Of a stretch of DNA of 64,000 nt, positions 7,875-16,052 are shown piece by piece. The position numbers and the translations under genes were made by a program. The notes under the pieces were generated by a model. That model ran no database searches and was not told the DNA's origin. It worked only from the letters and a program-made list of their open reading frames with translations. Location of the stretch: positions 124,001 through 188,000 of the forward strand of contig NZ_JACHGN010000004.1 of the NCBI RefSeq assembly GCF_014202315.1, in the 5' to 3' direction. This DNA comes from Thermocatellispora tengchongensis. Lineage in GTDB: Bacteria; Actinomycetota; Actinomycetes; Streptosporangiales; Streptosporangiaceae. The first letter of the stretch is position 1; each line of letters starts with the position of its first letter.

Positions 7875-8891
7875 ATGGAGGGACGCCAGGTGGCCGCGTC
7901 GCCGGAACCCGGCTCCCTGCCCAGGGCTCGTCAAGGGGCCGAACCACAGCGGCTGCTGACCACGCTGCTGGGCGACTACTGGTTCTGGCGGCAGGAGCAC
8001 ATCCCGTCGGCGGCGCTGGTGCGGCTGCTGGAGGAGTTCGGCATCACCGCGACCAGCGCCCGCGCCGCCCTGCGACGGCTCGCCTCACGAGGGCTGCTGA
8101 CCAGCTCCCGCAACGGCCGCACCACCGCGTACGGGCTGCCGCCCCGGGCGTACGACGTGATCGTGGCGCACATGCGCCGGCTGCTGACGTTCGGCGCCGC
8201 CACGCCCCGCTGGGACGGGAAGTGGACGGTCGTCACGTTCTCGGTGCCCGAGGACCAGCGGGCCACCCGCCGCGCGCTGCGCGACGGACTGCGCCTGCTG
8301 CATTTCGGCATGGTCTTCGACGCGGTGTGGGTGTCCCCGCACGACAAGACGGACGAGGCCGTCGAACTCGTGCGGAGGCTGGGGGTGCGCGGGGCGGCCG
8401 TGTTCCGGGCCCGCGAGGTCGCCGACGACGACCTGGACCCGGTGCCGGCCCGCGCCTTCGACATCGCCGCGCTGCGCGCACGCTATGCGCGCTTCATCGA
8501 CACCCATCGGCCGGTCGCCGAGCGGCTGGCGATGTCCAGCCCGTGCCCCGCCGAGGCGCTGCGGCTACGGACCGCGATCATGACCGACTGGCGGGTGTTC
8601 CCCGCGATCGACCCCGACCTCCCCGCCGAGCTGCTCCCCGCCGGCTGGCCGCGCGACGAGGCCAGGCGGCTGTGCGTACGGATCTACGACTCGCTCGGGG
8701 AGCCGGCGGAGCAGCGGTTCCGCGAGATCCTCGCAGAGTTCGCGCCCGAGCTGGCCGGGCTGGCCGCGCACCACACCTTCACGCAGGTGTCCGCGCTGGA
8801 GTCGCCGGCGACCCGCCGTCACACGAGCTTCGACGAGACGACCGACCGCGACCGCCTGGACCTCCTCGCGGGCGGCGGCCTGACCGGCTGA
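7875..8891 (+). CDS. PaaX-family transcriptional regulator (first of tandem pair)
   Basis: 338 residues from the ATG at 7875, with a GAGGAG ribosome site upstream. Residues about 25-90 form a winged helix (LLGDYWFWRQEHIPSAALVRLL ... ARAALRRLASRGLL). The middle part (WDGKWTVVTFSVPEDQRATRRALRDGLR) and the C-terminal DLPAELLPAGWP motif are diagnostic of the PaaX family. E. coli PaaX represses phenylacetate catabolism and responds to phenylacetyl-CoA; an acyl-CoA effector is plausible here because CoA-pathway genes follow. The next gene is a close paralogue with the same layout. Confidence 0.88.
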   Translation: MEGRQVAASPEPGSLPRARQGAEPQRLLTTLLGDYWFWRQEHIPSAALVRLLEEFGITATSARAALRRLASRGLLTSSRNGRTTAYGLPPRAYDVIVAHMRRLLTFGAATPRWDGKWTVVTFSVPEDQRATRRALRDGLRLLHFGMVFDAVWVSPHDKTDEAVELVRRLGVRGAAVFRAREVADDDLDPVPARAFDIAALRARYARFIDTHRPVAERLAMSSPCPAEALRLRTAIMTDWRVFPAIDPDLPAELLPAGWPRDEARRLCVRIYDSLGEPAEQRFREILAEFAPELAGLAAHHTFTQVSALESPATRRHTSFDETTDRDRLDLLAGGGLTG

Positions 8892-8922
8892 CGCCGGCGG
8901 TCGCGGCACGCGGGGCAGATCA

Positions 8923-8975
8923 GAAGTATGACAGCATGATAACGAGCGCACGCCAAACCGTTGTCAATATACTTC
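8923..8975. promoter_or_regulatory. Inverted repeat GAAGTAT...ATACTTC upstream of the second PaaX gene
   Basis: GAAGTAT (8923-8929) and ATACTTC (8969-8975) are exact inverted copies 39 bases apart. The right arm overlaps the -10 of the second PaaX gene. The layout fits a paired operator for a dimeric repressor, most likely one of the two PaaX proteins (inference). Confidence 0.4.
8968..8973 (+). promoter_or_regulatory. -10 element TATACT placing transcription start at the GTG of the second PaaX gene
   Basis: TATACT differs from TATAAT at one base. Its end is six bases before the GTG at 8980, so the predicted transcript starts at or next to the start codon. There is no purine-rich ribosome site before this GTG. 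Together these indicate a leaderless mRNA. No good -35 is visible. Confidence 0.5.
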
Positions 8976-8979
8976 GGTT

Positions 8980-9903
8980 GTGAATGATCGTGAGCTGCCC
9001 GAGACAGGCGACGTCGACTTTCCGCGCTTCCAGGTGGGCGCGCCCCCGCAGCACCTGATTACGACGCTTCTCGGCGACTACTGGATCAGCCGGCCCGAGC
9101 AGTTGCCGTCCGCGGCCCTGGTGCGGCTGACCGAGGAGTTCGGGGTCTCCGCCGTGGCGGCGCGGGCCGCGCTCAGCCGCCTGACCAAACGGGATCTGCT
9201 GGAGTCGTCCAAGGCCGGGCGGCGCACGTACTATCGGCTGACCGACCGGGCCGCCGCGGTGATGCTGGAGGGGAGGCAGCGGATCATGTCCTTCGGCCTG
9301 GAGCAGGGCGCGTGGGACGGCAGATGGGTGATGGCCGCGTTCTCCATCTCCGAGGAACAGCGCGACCTGCGCCACGCGCTGCGCGCGAGGCTGCGCTGGC
9401 TCGGCTTCGCCCCGCTCTACGACGGGCTGTGGGTCTCGCCGACGGCCGACGCCGACAGCGCGGCGGCCGTGCTCACCGAGCTGGAGATCCCCATGTCCAC
9501 GGTCTTCTGCGCCGAGGCCATGGATCTGCCGGGCATGCGCGCCCCACAGGAGGCGTGGGACTTCGATCAGCTCCGGCGCACCTACGAGGGGTTCGTGACC
9601 CAGTACGCGCCTCTCCTGGAACGCGTCCGCAAGGGCGCGGTCGGCGCGTCCGAGGCGCTGGTGGCGCGTACGGGGATCATGGACACCTGGCGGACGTTCC
9701 CCAACCACGACCCCGACCTGCCGGCGGAGCTGCTGCCCGCCGACTGGCCGCGCGCCGCGGCCAGAGACCTCTTCGTGGAGATCTACGACACCCTCGGGCC
9801 GCTGGCCGAGTTCCGCGTCAAGCAGATCGTCGCGGAGTTCGAGCCCGAGCTGGCCGAGCTGGTCGCCCACCACCGGACCAGTTCCATCCTCGCCCTCACC
9901 TGA
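8980..9903 (+). CDS. PaaX-family transcriptional regulator (second of tandem pair)
   Basis: 307 residues from the GTG at 8980. It has the same domain order as its upstream neighbour: winged helix (LLGDYWISRPEQLPSAALVRLT ... SRLTKRDLLE), central WDGRWVMAAFSISEEQRDLR segment and C-terminal DLPAELLPADWP motif. The pair looks like an old tandem duplication with clear divergence. It probably controls the downstream transporter and CoA-pathway genes, whose promoter lies about 60 bases after this gene. The start appears leaderless. Confidence 0.88.
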   Translation: MNDRELPETGDVDFPRFQVGAPPQHLITTLLGDYWISRPEQLPSAALVRLTEEFGVSAVAARAALSRLTKRDLLESSKAGRRTYYRLTDRAAAVMLEGRQRIMSFGLEQGAWDGRWVMAAFSISEEQRDLRHALRARLRWLGFAPLYDGLWVSPTADADSAAAVLTELEIPMSTVFCAEAMDLPGMRAPQEAWDFDQLRRTYEGFVTQYAPLLERVRKGAVGASEALVARTGIMDTWRTFPNHDPDLPAELLPADWPRAAARDLFVEIYDTLGPLAEFRVKQIVAEFEPELAELVAHHRTSSILALT

Positions 9904-9964
9904 TCGCTCCCCGCGACGGGCGGCGTCCGGCCCGCCCCGCACGTCTCCGCTGCACAGCCGCCTC

Positions 9965-9993
9965 TTGACAGGTGTGCACCCTTAGGTGTGACA
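9965..9993 (+). promoter_or_regulatory. -35 element and direct repeats upstream of the ABC importer operon
   Basis: TTGACA at 9965-9970 is followed by two direct copies of AGGTGTG (9970-9976 and 9984-9990), 14 bases apart. The -10 is not obvious. Repeats spaced near one and a half helix turns beside a -35 suggest a regulator site, possibly for a PaaX protein (inference). Confidence 0.35.
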
Positions 9994-10050
9994 CTTATCC
10001 CAACGGCCGCAAAATTAACTGCATCATTAGCCGGTCGCGGAAGGACCACC

Positions 10051-10944
10051 ATGAGATTGCCCAGGACCATCCTCGCGGGTGTGGCGGCTTTGGCCCTCGC
10101 CGGTGCCGCAGCTTGCGGTGGAGGCGACGATGAGACGCAGCGACCGGCCGGGGCGACGGCTCTGTACGACGCCCTACCCGACAGCATCAAGGAAGCGGGC
10201 GTCATTCGATTTGCCGGGGATTCCCACCCTCCCTATCGGATCGTCGCCAACGACGGCAAGACCGTCACGGGCATCGACAAGGAGTTGCAGGACGCCCTCG
10301 GCAAGGTGCTCGGCGTCCGCACCGAGATCTCGATCGTCAGCGGCCTGCCCGCGGCGCTGTCCGGCATGCTCGCCTCCAGGTACGACGCCTTCAACGGGCC
10401 GGTGAAGGACACCGCCGAGCGTGAGAAGCAGTTCGACGCGATCGTGTGGATGGTCACCCGGACCTCCTATCTGATCCCCAAGGCCGGATCATCGGCCATC
10501 AAGAGCTCGGACGACCTGTGCGGCAAGCGCGTCGCCGGCACCGCCGGCAGCATCGTGGAGGACCAGGCCAAGCGCCTGACCGACTGGTGCGTCAAGCAGG
10601 GCAAGCCGGGGATCGACTTCATCGGCTTCGCCGACACGAACGGCACCATCCTCGCCGCCAAGTCCGGCCGCGCCGACGCGGCCGGCATGACCGAGAGCGC
10701 GGCCCTCGACGTGCTGGGGAAGGAGAAGGACGCCTTCACGTACGTCACGCAGACCGAGGAGCAGGGCGCCGGCGTCGACCAGCTGGCGATGCTCGTGCCC
10801 AAGTCCAGCGGTCTCGGCCCGGTCATGCTCGACGCGTTCAAGGAGATCTTCAAGAACGGCGAGTACAAGAAGATCATGGACAAGTACGGGCTCCAGAAGG
10901 TGGCGGTGGAGGAGCCCAAGATGAACACAGCGGCGACGCAATGA
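10051..10944 (+). CDS. Amino-acid-type ABC transporter substrate-binding lipoprotein
   Basis: 297 residues. The ATG at 10051 has GGAAGG upstream. Residues 1-22 are a lipoprotein signal ending in GAAAC (Cys22). The mature part has the solute-binding family 3 layout: GVIRFAGDSHPPYRIVANDG at the start of lobe 1, GIDKELQDALGKVLGV, and SSDDLCGKRVAGTAGSIVEDQ at the hinge. This family mostly binds polar amino acids, but also small carboxylates and aromatic precursors. The neighbours suggest the ligand feeds the CoA pathway encoded downstream. It overlaps the permease gene (ATGA). Confidence 0.85.
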   Translation: MRLPRTILAGVAALALAGAAACGGGDDETQRPAGATALYDALPDSIKEAGVIRFAGDSHPPYRIVANDGKTVTGIDKELQDALGKVLGVRTEISIVSGLPAALSGMLASRYDAFNGPVKDTAEREKQFDAIVWMVTRTSYLIPKAGSSAIKSSDDLCGKRVAGTAGSIVEDQAKRLTDWCVKQGKPGIDFIGFADTNGTILAAKSGRADAAGMTESAALDVLGKEKDAFTYVTQTEEQGAGVDQLAMLVPKSSGLGPVMLDAFKEIFKNGEYKKIMDKYGLQKVAVEEPKMNTAATQ

Positions 10945-11786
10945 GCCTGGCACCACAGGTCCTGGACGTCGCCTCGGCCCGTCCTCGCATCCGCCCCCTG
11001 CGGTGGGTGGCCGGAGCCGTGTTGCTCGTGCTCGTCGCGCAGTTCGCCTGGTTCCTCGTCACCAACCCGCGGTTCGAATGGGCAGTGGCCGGCAAGTACC
11101 TGTTCGACCCGAACATCCTGCGCGGCCTGGGCATGTCGCTGTTGCTCACCGTCATCGCGATGACGCTGGGCAGCGTGCTCGGTGTGCTGCTCGCGGCGGG
11201 CAGGCTGAGCGACTTCAAGCCGGCCGCGTGGGCCTGCGGCGTCTACGTGGCGGTCTTCCGCGGCATACCGCCCCTGGTCCAGCTCATCTTCTGGTTCAAC
11301 CTCGGTTACCTGCTGCCGCGGATCTCGCTGGGCGTGCCCTTCGGTCCGACCTTCGTCTCGTGGCCGACCAACTCCGTGATCAGCTCGCTGACCGCCGCCA
11401 TCATCGGGCTCACCCTGCACGAGGCCGCGTACATGGCCGAGATCGTCAGGGCTGGCATCCTGGCCGTGGACGGCGGGCAGCGTGACGCGGCCCGCGCCAT
11501 GGGGTTCACGGCCAGGCAGAGCTTCGTCAAGGTGGTGCTCCCGCAGGCGATGCGGGTGATCGTCCCGCCCACCGGCAGCCAGTTCATCAGCCTGCTCAAG
11601 GGCACCTCGCTGGTCAGCGTGATCGCGATGGCCGACCTGCTGTACTCGGTGCAGGTGATCTACAACAGGACGTACGAGATCGTGCCGCTGCTGATCGTCG
11701 CCTGCGCGTGGTACCTGGCCGTGGTCACCGTGCTGTCGCTGGGCCAGCGACGCCTGGAGCAGCACTTCGGAAAGGGGCAGCGGTGA
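10941..11786 (+). CDS. Amino-acid-type ABC transporter permease
   Basis: 281 residues from the ATG at 10941, which overlaps the stop of the binding-protein gene. Five or so hydrophobic segments are visible. The HisMQ-type permease domain has the EAA loop near [28 protein letters not shown] and the conserved [14 protein letters not shown] segment. One permease gene implies a homodimeric channel. It forms an importer with the flanking lipoprotein and ATPase. Confidence 0.88.
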   Translation: MSLAPQVLDVASARPRIRPLRWVAGAVLLVLVAQFAWFLVTNPRFEWAVAGKYLFDPNILRGLGMSLLLTVIAMTLGSVLGVLLAAGRLSDFKPAAWACGVYVAVFRGIPPLVQLIFWFNLGYLLPRISLGVPFGPTFVSWPTNSVISSLTAAIIGLTLHEAAYMAEIVRAGILAVDGGQRDAARAMGFTARQSFVKVVLPQAMRVIVPPTGSQFISLLKGTSLVSVIAMADLLYSVQVIYNRTYEIVPLLIVACAWYLAVVTVLSLGQRRLEQHFGKGQR

Positions 11787-12604
11787 GCGACGCACCGGTC
11801 CTGCGAATCCGTAACGTGCGCAAGCAGTTCGGCGACCACGTGGCGCTCGACGGGGTGGACCTGGACGTGCACGAGGGCGAGGTCGTCACGGTCATCGGCC
11901 CGTCCGGGTCGGGCAAGTCCACCCTGGTCCGCTGTGTCCACCAACTGGAGAGCATCGACGGCGGGGCCATGTACCTCGACGGCGAGCTGCTCGGCTACGA
12001 GATGCGCAGAGGCCACCTGCGTCCCCTGCCGGACCGCCGTCTGGCCGCCCAGCGCGGCCGCATGGGCATGGTCTTCCAGCAGTTCAACCTGTTCGCGCAC
12101 TGGAGCGTGCTGCGCAACGTCATCGAGGCGCAGGTGACGGTCCACGGCCGGAGCCCGGAGGAGGCGCGCAAGGAGGCGCTGCGGCTGCTGGAGCGGGTGG
12201 GGCTCTCCGGCAAGGCCGACGCCCATCCCCGGATGCTCTCCGGCGGCCAGCAGCAGCGCGTCGCCATCGCCAGGGCCCTGGCCACGAACCCGAGGATCAT
12301 GCTGTTCGACGAGCCCACCAGCGCTCTGGACCCCGAGCTGGTGGACGAGGTGCTGAGCGTCGTGCTCGATCTGGCCCGCGGCGGCATGACCATGATCATC
12401 GTGACACACGAGATGAGCTTCGCCCGCGAGGTGGCCGATCGCTGCGTCTTCATGGAGGAGGGCCGGGTGGTCGAGACCGGCACTCCCAAGGAGATCTTCG
12501 ACAACCCCGCCTCGCCCCGCCTGCGCGCCTTCTTGTCGCGCTTCTCCGGGCGCGCGGCGCACATTTCCGACGAACGCCCGCTTGAGGAGGAGACCACCTC
12601 TTGA
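11783..12604 (+). CDS. Amino-acid-type ABC transporter ATP-binding protein
   Basis: 273 residues from a GTG that overlaps the permease stop (GTGA). Walker [10 protein letters not shown], signature [14 protein letters not shown], Walker [15 protein letters not shown] and the [14 protein letters not shown] switch are those of the GlnQ/HisP group. A slightly long insert ([20 protein letters not shown]) before [11 protein letters not shown] is also known in this group. It energises the importer and is the third gene of the operon. Confidence 0.9.
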   Translation: MSDAPVLRIRNVRKQFGDHVALDGVDLDVHEGEVVTVIGPSGSGKSTLVRCVHQLESIDGGAMYLDGELLGYEMRRGHLRPLPDRRLAAQRGRMGMVFQQFNLFAHWSVLRNVIEAQVTVHGRSPEEARKEALRLLERVGLSGKADAHPRMLSGGQQQRVAIARALATNPRIMLFDEPTSALDPELVDEVLSVVLDLARGGMTMIIVTHEMSFAREVADRCVFMEEGRVVETGTPKEIFDNPASPRLRAFLSRFSGRAAHISDERPLEEETTS

Positions 12605-13722
12605 GCCTCACGGTAATGGCCGTCGGCGACCTCGTCGTCGACGAGCCCGACCCCGCGTCCTTCTTCGCCCCGGCCCGGGAGACGCTAGGCCGGGGCGGTT
12701 TGGTGATCGGCCACATCGAGGTGCCCCACAGCACGTCCACCGCCCAGGTCAGCACCGACGTTCCCGCGCCGCCCGCCGATCCCGCCGCGCTCTCCGCGGT
12801 CGCCGATGCCGGATTCCACGTGGTGACGCTCGCGGGCAACCACGTCTACGACGCCGGCGACCAGGGGGTGGCCGACACGATCAGGCACGCGACCGAGGCC
12901 GGGCTGGCCACCGCGGGAGCCGGCATGACTCTCGACGAGGCCCGCCGTCCCGCGGTCGTGGAGCGCGACGGGCAGCGGATCGGCGTGCTCAGCTACAACT
13001 GCGTGGGCCCGCGCGAGTCCTGGGCGACCAGTCGCAAGCCGGGCTGTGCGTACATCAAGGTGCTGACCCACTACGAACTCGACCACGCCAGCCCCGGCGG
13101 GCCGCCCGCCGTCTACACCTTCGCCGACCCCGCCTCACTGGAGCGGATGGCCGAGGACGTGGCGGCCCTCGCCACCGAGGTCGATGTCGTGCTGGTGTCG
13201 CTGCACAAGGGCGTCGGGCACACGCCCGCCGTGATCGCGATGTACGAGCGGCCCGTCGCCCACGCCGCGATCGACGCCGGCGCCCACGCCGTGTTCGCCC
13301 ACCACGCCCACATCATGCGAGGCGTCGAGATGTACCGCGGCAGGCCGATCTACCACGGGCTGGGAAACTTCGTGACCGTCACCCGCGCGTTGACGCCCGC
13401 GACGGGCGACGAGGGCGAACGGGCCGCGTGGGCGCGCCGCAGAGTCGAGCTGTACGGCTTCGCCCCGGACCCGGACATGCCGTACTACCCCTTCCATCCC
13501 GAGAGCCGGAACACCGCGATCGCGGTCTGCCGGTTCGACCGGAACGGCCTGGTCTCGGCCGGTCTGGTGCCGTGCTGGATCGACGGCGCCGGTCGGCCGG
13601 TGCCGTTCGGGAACGGCGAGGAAGGACGGCGGGTCGCGTCGTACATCGAGCGGATCACGCGACAGGCGGGCCTGAAGACGGAGTTCCACTGGGAGGGGGA
13701 CGAGGTGGTGCTGCGTGGCTGA
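12601..13722 (+). CDS. CapA-family metallophosphatase-like protein
   Basis: 373 residues from a TTG that overlaps the ATPase stop (TTGA) with GAGGAGGAG upstream; an ATG at 12616 is an alternative. The CapA (PGA_cap) fold is seen from AVGDLVVDE at the start, [13 protein letters not shown] in the middle and [24 protein letters not shown] toward the end, which carry the Asp, Asn and His metal-type residues. CapA proteins are named for poly-gamma-glutamate synthesis, but no CapB or CapC is present and there is no signal or membrane anchor. Within an importer/CoA-transferase operon a role on an intracellular small molecule is more likely. Its reaction is unknown. Confidence 0.75.
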   Translation: MSLTVMAVGDLVVDEPDPASFFAPARETLGRGGLVIGHIEVPHSTSTAQVSTDVPAPPADPAALSAVADAGFHVVTLAGNHVYDAGDQGVADTIRHATEAGLATAGAGMTLDEARRPAVVERDGQRIGVLSYNCVGPRESWATSRKPGCAYIKVLTHYELDHASPGGPPAVYTFADPASLERMAEDVAALATEVDVVLVSLHKGVGHTPAVIAMYERPVAHAAIDAGAHAVFAHHAHIMRGVEMYRGRPIYHGLGNFVTVTRALTPATGDEGERAAWARRRVELYGFAPDPDMPYYPFHPESRNTAIAVCRFDRNGLVSAGLVPCWIDGAGRPVPFGNGEEGRRVASYIERITRQAGLKTEFHWEGDEVVLRG

Positions 13723-14953
13723 ACGCCCGCTCGCCGGCCGTACGGTGATCGACCTGACCACCGCGCTGTCCGGACCGTACGCGACCCTGCTGCTGGCCGG
13801 GCTCGGCGCCCGTGTGATCAAGGTGGAGAACCCGCTGACCGGCGGCGACAGCTCCCGCAACAACGCGCCCTATGTCGGCGCCGACGGGCTGACGCTGGCC
13901 CGCACCGGGGACGACGACATGTCGGTGTCGATGCTCCTGCGGGGCCGCAACAAGCAGAGCGTCACGCTCAATCTGAAGCATCCCAAGGCCCGTGACATCC
14001 TGGCCGGTCTGGTCCGGGTGTCGGACATCATGATCGACAATTACAGCGCCGGCGTCACGGCGCGGCTCGGCATCGGCCACGACTGGGCGAGCGCGATCAA
14101 CCCGCGCATCGTGTGCACGTCGATCAGCGGTTTCGGCGCGCAGGGCGGTCCCGGCTCGGGCAAGGCGATGGACACCATCATCCAGGCGCTCAGCGGCGTG
14201 ATGATGACCGCGGGCGCGCCCGGCGAGCCGCCTGTCCGCTTCGGGCTGCCGGTGGGCGACCTGGTCGCGCCGCTGTACGCGGTGATCGGCACGCTCGCCG
14301 CGGTCCTGCGGGCCGACGCGACCGGGCGGGGCCAGCACGTGGACGTGTCCATGCTGGGGGCGCTCACCTCGCTGGTCGCGTGCGAGCCGTTCGACGCCTA
14401 CGAGAAGCTGGGCCTGCCGATGCGCACGGGGACGACCGTGCCCAGGCTGGCGCCGTTCGGCACGTTCCCCGCCGCGGACGGCTGGTTCGCGCTGTGCGGC
14501 CCCACCGACGCCTTCGCCCGCGGCCTGTTCGCGGCGATGGGACGCGACGAGCTGGCCGCGGACCCGCGGTTCGCCTCCAGGGACGCGCGCGTGGCCAACG
14601 CCGGCGAGCTGCACGAGCTGGTGGCCGCGTGGGCGGCGGACCGCCCGCTCGCCGTGATTCTCGATCTGCTCACCCGGCACGGCGTGCCCGCGGCCGAGGT
14701 GCGTGAGCCCGGCGACGCCGTACGCGACCCGCTCGTGCTGGAGCGCGAGGAGGTCGTGCCCTTGGAGCACCCGCGCCACGGCGGCCACGCGGACCTGTAC
14801 GGGACCGGCGTGCCGATCCGCTTCTCCGCCTCGGAGGTGGCGCTCGACCGGCCGGCGCCCGGCCTCGGCGAGCACAACGCCGAGATCTACGGCGGACTGC
14901 TCGGCTACTCCGACGCCGAGCTCAAGGCGCTGGCCGAGGAAGGGGTGATCTGA
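13715..14953 (+). CDS. Class III (CaiB/FldA-type) CoA-transferase
   Basis: 412 residues from a GTG overlapping the CapA-like gene by eight bases. The family signature is clear: VIDLTTALSGPYATLLLAGLGARVIKVE at the N terminus, the NLKHPKARDIL segment, and the catalytic aspartate in GKAMDTIIQALSG (Asp153, matching Asp169 of formyl-CoA transferase). The enzyme moves CoA between carboxylic acids through an aspartyl-CoA anhydride. It lies one base before a gene pair related to 2-hydroxyacyl-CoA dehydratase. In anaerobes the same order (FldA-FldB-FldC) forms the aryl-lactate dehydratase. A role in making a 2-hydroxyacyl-CoA is inferred from that. Confidence 0.88.
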   Translation: MAERPLAGRTVIDLTTALSGPYATLLLAGLGARVIKVENPLTGGDSSRNNAPYVGADGLTLARTGDDDMSVSMLLRGRNKQSVTLNLKHPKARDILAGLVRVSDIMIDNYSAGVTARLGIGHDWASAINPRIVCTSISGFGAQGGPGSGKAMDTIIQALSGVMMTAGAPGEPPVRFGLPVGDLVAPLYAVIGTLAAVLRADATGRGQHVDVSMLGALTSLVACEPFDAYEKLGLPMRTGTTVPRLAPFGTFPAADGWFALCGPTDAFARGLFAAMGRDELAADPRFASRDARVANAGELHELVAAWAADRPLAVILDLLTRHGVPAAEVREPGDAVRDPLVLEREEVVPLEHPRHGGHADLYGTGVPIRFSASEVALDRPAPGLGEHNAEIYGGLLGYSDAELKALAEEGVI

Positions 14954-14954
14954 C

Positions 14955-16052
14955 ATGGTCACGGCACTGGCCGCGCTGGAGGAGGCGTACGCCCGGCGGG
15001 GCGCGCCTCCGGCCGCCTCGGAAGGCCGATCCGACGGCCGGCCGCTGGTCGTCGGCTACGTCGGGGCGGACATGCCGGTCGTCCTGCTGACCGCCGCGGG
15101 AGTCCACGCCTTCCGCCTCACGGGCGACCCGGAGTCGGATTTCGCGCTCGGAGACCGTTACCTGGGGCGCGGGGTGGACCCGGTGGCCCGCTCGGTGCTC
15201 GCCCGGCTGCTCGCCGGGGCCTTCGGCGACCTGGATCGCATCGTGGTCTCGCACGACTGCGAGGCGTCCCTGCGGCTGTTCTACGCGCTGCGCGAGCTGC
15301 GCCGCGTCGAGCCGGGCGCGGGGCTGCCCGAGACGTACCTGGTGGACATCCTGCACCTGCCGCACCGCACGACCGCCCGGTACAACCGGCGCAGGATCGG
15401 CGAGTTCGCCGCCAGGCTCGAAGCCTGGACCGGCCGCCCCCTGGACCTGGCCGGGGCGGTGGCGGCGCACAACGAGCGGTCCCGTCTGCTGGCCGCCGTC
15501 GCCGAGCTGCGCAGGGCCGTGCCCGCCCGCCTCACGGGGCGGCAGTTCCTCGCGGTGGCCAACGCGGCCCTGCCCGTGGACGAGCACATCGCGCTGCTGG
15601 AACAGCTGCTGGCCGAGGCGGGAGAGCTTGAGGAACACGCCGGGCGGCGCGTCTTCCTGAGCGGCAGCGAGCACGACACGCCGCACGTGTACGAGGCCAT
15701 CGAGTCGGAGGGCTATGTGATCGTCGGCGAGGACCACTCCTTCGGCGACCTCTCCGTGCACGAGCCGATCGGCGCCGCCGGCCTCGACGCGCTGGCCGAG
15801 CACTACCACCACAGCGGTCCGACCGCCCACCGGGCCACGGCGGGCGAGCGCGCCGCGCACGCGGCGGCGGCCGTACGGCGCTGCCGGGCCGAGCTCTTCG
15901 TCGCCTATTCCAGGATCGCGGACGAGGCCCCGGCCTGGGACTTCCCCGCGCAGCGCGCGGCGCTGAACATCCCCGCCGTGCTGCTGGAGCGCCAGGAGTA
16001 CGGGCGTGCCGATCTGGCCGCCCTGCGGAAGGAACATCCATGCGTAGTGTGA
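14955..16052 (+). CDS. 2-hydroxyacyl-CoA dehydratase-like subunit (HgdB/FldC-related), cluster cysteines mostly missing
   Basis: 365 residues from the ATG one base after the CoA-transferase stop. The family layout is seen: VVGYVGADMPVVLLTAAGV at the start, DRIVVSHDCEASLR (Cys102, at the usual first cysteine), then VDILHLPHRTT, a helical middle and VFLSGSEHDTPHVYEAIESEGY. Where related subunits carry a second cluster cysteine, this protein reads SRIADEAPAWDFP with no Cys. Its only other cysteines are 310 and 363, outside the usual motifs. The subunit would normally help hold a [4Fe-4S] cluster for radical dehydration. No HgdC-type activator is nearby. The family is clear, the canonical chemistry doubtful. 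Confidence 0.7.
   Translation: MVTALAALEEAYARRGAPPAASEGRSDGRPLVVGYVGADMPVVLLTAAGVHAFRLTGDPESDFALGDRYLGRGVDPVARSVLARLLAGAFGDLDRIVVSHDCEASLRLFYALRELRRVEPGAGLPETYLVDILHLPHRTTARYNRRRIGEFAARLEAWTGRPLDLAGAVAAHNERSRLLAAVAELRRAVPARLTGRQFLAVANAALPVDEHIALLEQLLAEAGELEEHAGRRVFLSGSEHDTPHVYEAIESEGYVIVGEDHSFGDLSVHEPIGAAGLDALAEHYHHSGPTAHRATAGERAAHAAAAVRRCRAELFVAYSRIADEAPAWDFPAQRAALNIPAVLLERQEYGRADLAALRKEHPCVV

Noticed and set aside
12601-13722. Poly-gamma-glutamate capsule synthesis gene
   Set aside because: CapB and CapC are absent, there is no membrane anchor, and the gene sits inside an importer/CoA-transferase operon.
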